Of a DNA stretch of 19,245 nt, positions 18,061-19,245 are shown in pieces (the first letter of the stretch is position 1; each line of letters starts with the position of its first letter). The translations under genes and the position numbers were made by a program. Source of the DNA: an uncultured Streptomyces sp. GTDB taxonomy: Bacteria; Actinomycetota; Actinomycetes; Streptomycetales; Streptomycetaceae. The notes beneath the pieces are model-generated. The model saw only the letters and a list, made by a program, of their open reading frames with translations, was not told where the DNA came from and did not search any database. The DNA is taken from positions 1 to 19,245 of the forward strand of contig CAMLJW010000044.1 of NCBI GenBank assembly GCA_946480485.1. Reading direction: 5' to 3'.

Positions 18061-18087
18061 GCCGTCATGCCTTGGGAGCCCTGTCCG

Positions 18088-19245
18088 ATGAGCAGCACCA
18101 CTCCACGCCGTACAGCCCTCGATGCCCTGCATCGCTCGCTCGGCGCCACGATGACCGACTTCGCCGGCTGGGACATGCCCCTGCGGTACGGCTCCGAGCG
18201 CGACGAGCACATCGCCGTACGCACCGGGGCCGGTCTCTTCGACCTCTCCCACATGGGCGAGGTCACCGTCAGCGGACCGCAGTCCGCCGCGCTCCTCAAC
18301 TACGCACTCGTCGGCGACATCGCCTCGGTCGCCGTCGGCCGCGCCCGCTACACCATGATCTGCCGGGCCGACGGCGGCATCCTCGACGACCTGATCGTGT
18401 ACCGGCTCGAGGAGGGCGAGGCGGGGTCTTGTCGCTACATGGTCGTCGCCAACGCCTCGAACGCCCAGGTGGTCCTGGACGCCCTGACCGAGCGCGCCGC
18501 CGGTTTCGACGCCGCCGTGCGCGACGACCGCGACGCGTACGCGTTGCTCGCGGTCCAGGGACCCGAGTCCCTCGGCATCCTGAGGTCGCTGTCCGCCAGG
18601 CTCTCGACCTCGCTCGAGCAGGGAGGTGCCCCCGTCACCGACCTGGACGGCCTGAAGTACTACGCGGGTCTGCCCGGCACGGTCGCGGGCGTCCCGGCCC
18701 TGATCGCACGCACCGGCTACACCGGCGAGGACGGCTTCGAGTTGTTCGTCGCCCCGGCCGACGCGGGGAAGCTGTGGCAGGCGCTGACCGAGGCGGGCTC
18801 CCCGGCGGGACTGGTCCCGTGCGGCCTCTCCTGCCGGGACACCCTGCGCCTGGAGGCGGGCATGCCGCTGTACGGGCATGAGCTGAGCACCTCGCTGACG
18901 CCGTTCGACGCGGGGCTCGGCCGGGTGGTGAAGTTCGAGAAGGAGGGTGACTTCGTGGGGCGGAAGGCGCTCGCCGAGGCCGCCGCCCGAGCTCACGAGA
19001 ACCCCCCGCGCGTCCTCGTCGGCCTGATCGCCGAGGGCCGCCGCGTCCCGCGCGCCGGATACCCGGTGGTCGCCGACGGCAAGGTCATCGGCGAGGTCAC
19101 CTCGGGCGCACCCTCGCCGACCCTCGGCAGTCCGATCGCGATGGCGTACGTCGACGCCGCGCACTCCGCGCCCGGCACACCCGGCGTCGGCGTGGACATC
19201 CGGGGCAGCCACGAGCCGTACGAGGTCGTGGCGCTGCCGTTCTAC
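18088..19245 (+). CDS. gcvT: Aminomethyltransferase, glycine cleavage T-protein (C-terminal end off the right edge)
   Basis: The T-protein takes the aminomethyl group from lipoyl-H-protein and, with tetrahydrofolate, releases ammonia and forms 5,10-methylene-THF. The window holds 386 codons in one open frame up to the last base, with no stop, so only a few C-terminal residues are missing. The N-terminus has the family pattern FAGWDMPLRYG and FDLSHMGEV. The catalytic Asp is D101 in GGILDDLIVYRL, the same number as in the human enzyme. RTGYTGEDGFELF and the DTLRLEAGMPLYGHEL segment follow. The ATG at 18088 has GGGAG with a 9-nt spacer. The riboswitch directly upstream ties its expression to glycine. 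gcvH is likely to follow, as I recall from Streptomyces. Confidence 0.97.
   Translation, partial: MSSTTPRRTALDALHRSLGATMTDFAGWDMPLRYGSERDEHIAVRTGAGLFDLSHMGEVTVSGPQSAALLNYALVGDIASVAVGRARYTMICRADGGILDDLIVYRLEEGEAGSCRYMVVANASNAQVVLDALTERAAGFDAAVRDDRDAYALLAVQGPESLGILRSLSARLSTSLEQGGAPVTDLDGLKYYAGLPGTVAGVPALIARTGYTGEDGFELFVAPADAGKLWQALTEAGSPAGLVPCGLSCRDTLRLEAGMPLYGHELSTSLTPFDAGLGRVVKFEKEGDFVGRKALAEAAARAHENPPRVLVGLIAEGRRVPRAGYPVVADGKVIGEVTSGAPSPTLGSPIAMAYVDAAHSAPGTPGVGVDIRGSHEPYEVVALPFY

Noticed and set aside
17923..19212. Minus-strand open frame of about 429 codons
   Set aside because: It is antisense to gcvT and to the riboswitch, which are both well supported.

Overview
The window is high-GC actinobacterial chromosome, almost certainly Streptomyces. 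The signs are the strong G/C bias at third codon positions, frequent GTG starts, promoters placed for leaderless or near-leaderless mRNAs, and a gene order I recall from Streptomyces (gatC-gatA-small gene-gatB, a GGDEF/EAL protein, ligA, and further on mnmA, a cysteine desulfurase and gcvT). It reads as ordinary core chromosome. I see no phage, insertion sequence, CRISPR array, rRNA or tRNA.

Layout. 1-2738, minus strand: the gatCAB operon for the Asp/Glu-tRNA amidotransferase, with a small two-helix membrane protein encoded between gatA and gatB; gatB runs off the left edge. 3028-5256, minus: a membrane GGDEF-EAL protein (RmdB-like) with intact EAL residues, no I-site and a single in-frame TTA codon. 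5516-8758, minus: a two-gene operon of a MetE-C-domain-like protein followed by NAD-dependent DNA ligase ligA. 9017-10353, minus: a short-chain dehydrogenase and a HIT protein, the latter behind a 15-bp palindrome that overlaps its predicted promoter. 10704-11492, plus: a secreted polysaccharide deacetylase. 11605-14681: mnmA and a cysteine desulfurase, both minus, separated by a plus-strand amidase with a twin-arginine N-terminus. 15001-16820, minus: two SseB-family paralogs. 16979-17647, minus: a P-loop ATPase or kinase-like protein. 17841-19245, plus: a tandem glycine riboswitch followed by gcvT, which lacks only its C-terminal end at the right edge.

Shared themes. Several genes serve tRNA quality: GatCAB makes Gln-tRNA and/or Asn-tRNA, and the cysteine desulfurase probably supplies sulfur to MnmA for wobble-uridine 2-thiolation. 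A second theme is cell-wall processing (deacetylase, amidase). A third is glycine and one-carbon metabolism under riboswitch control (gcvT).

The non-gene signals most worth testing are the TTA codon in rmdB, the palindrome at the HIT promoter, the 11-bp direct repeats upstream of the cysteine desulfurase -10 box, the five-tract G-quadruplex motif upstream of the second sseB gene, and the membrane protein translationally coupled to gatA. I found no clear new multi-gene system.
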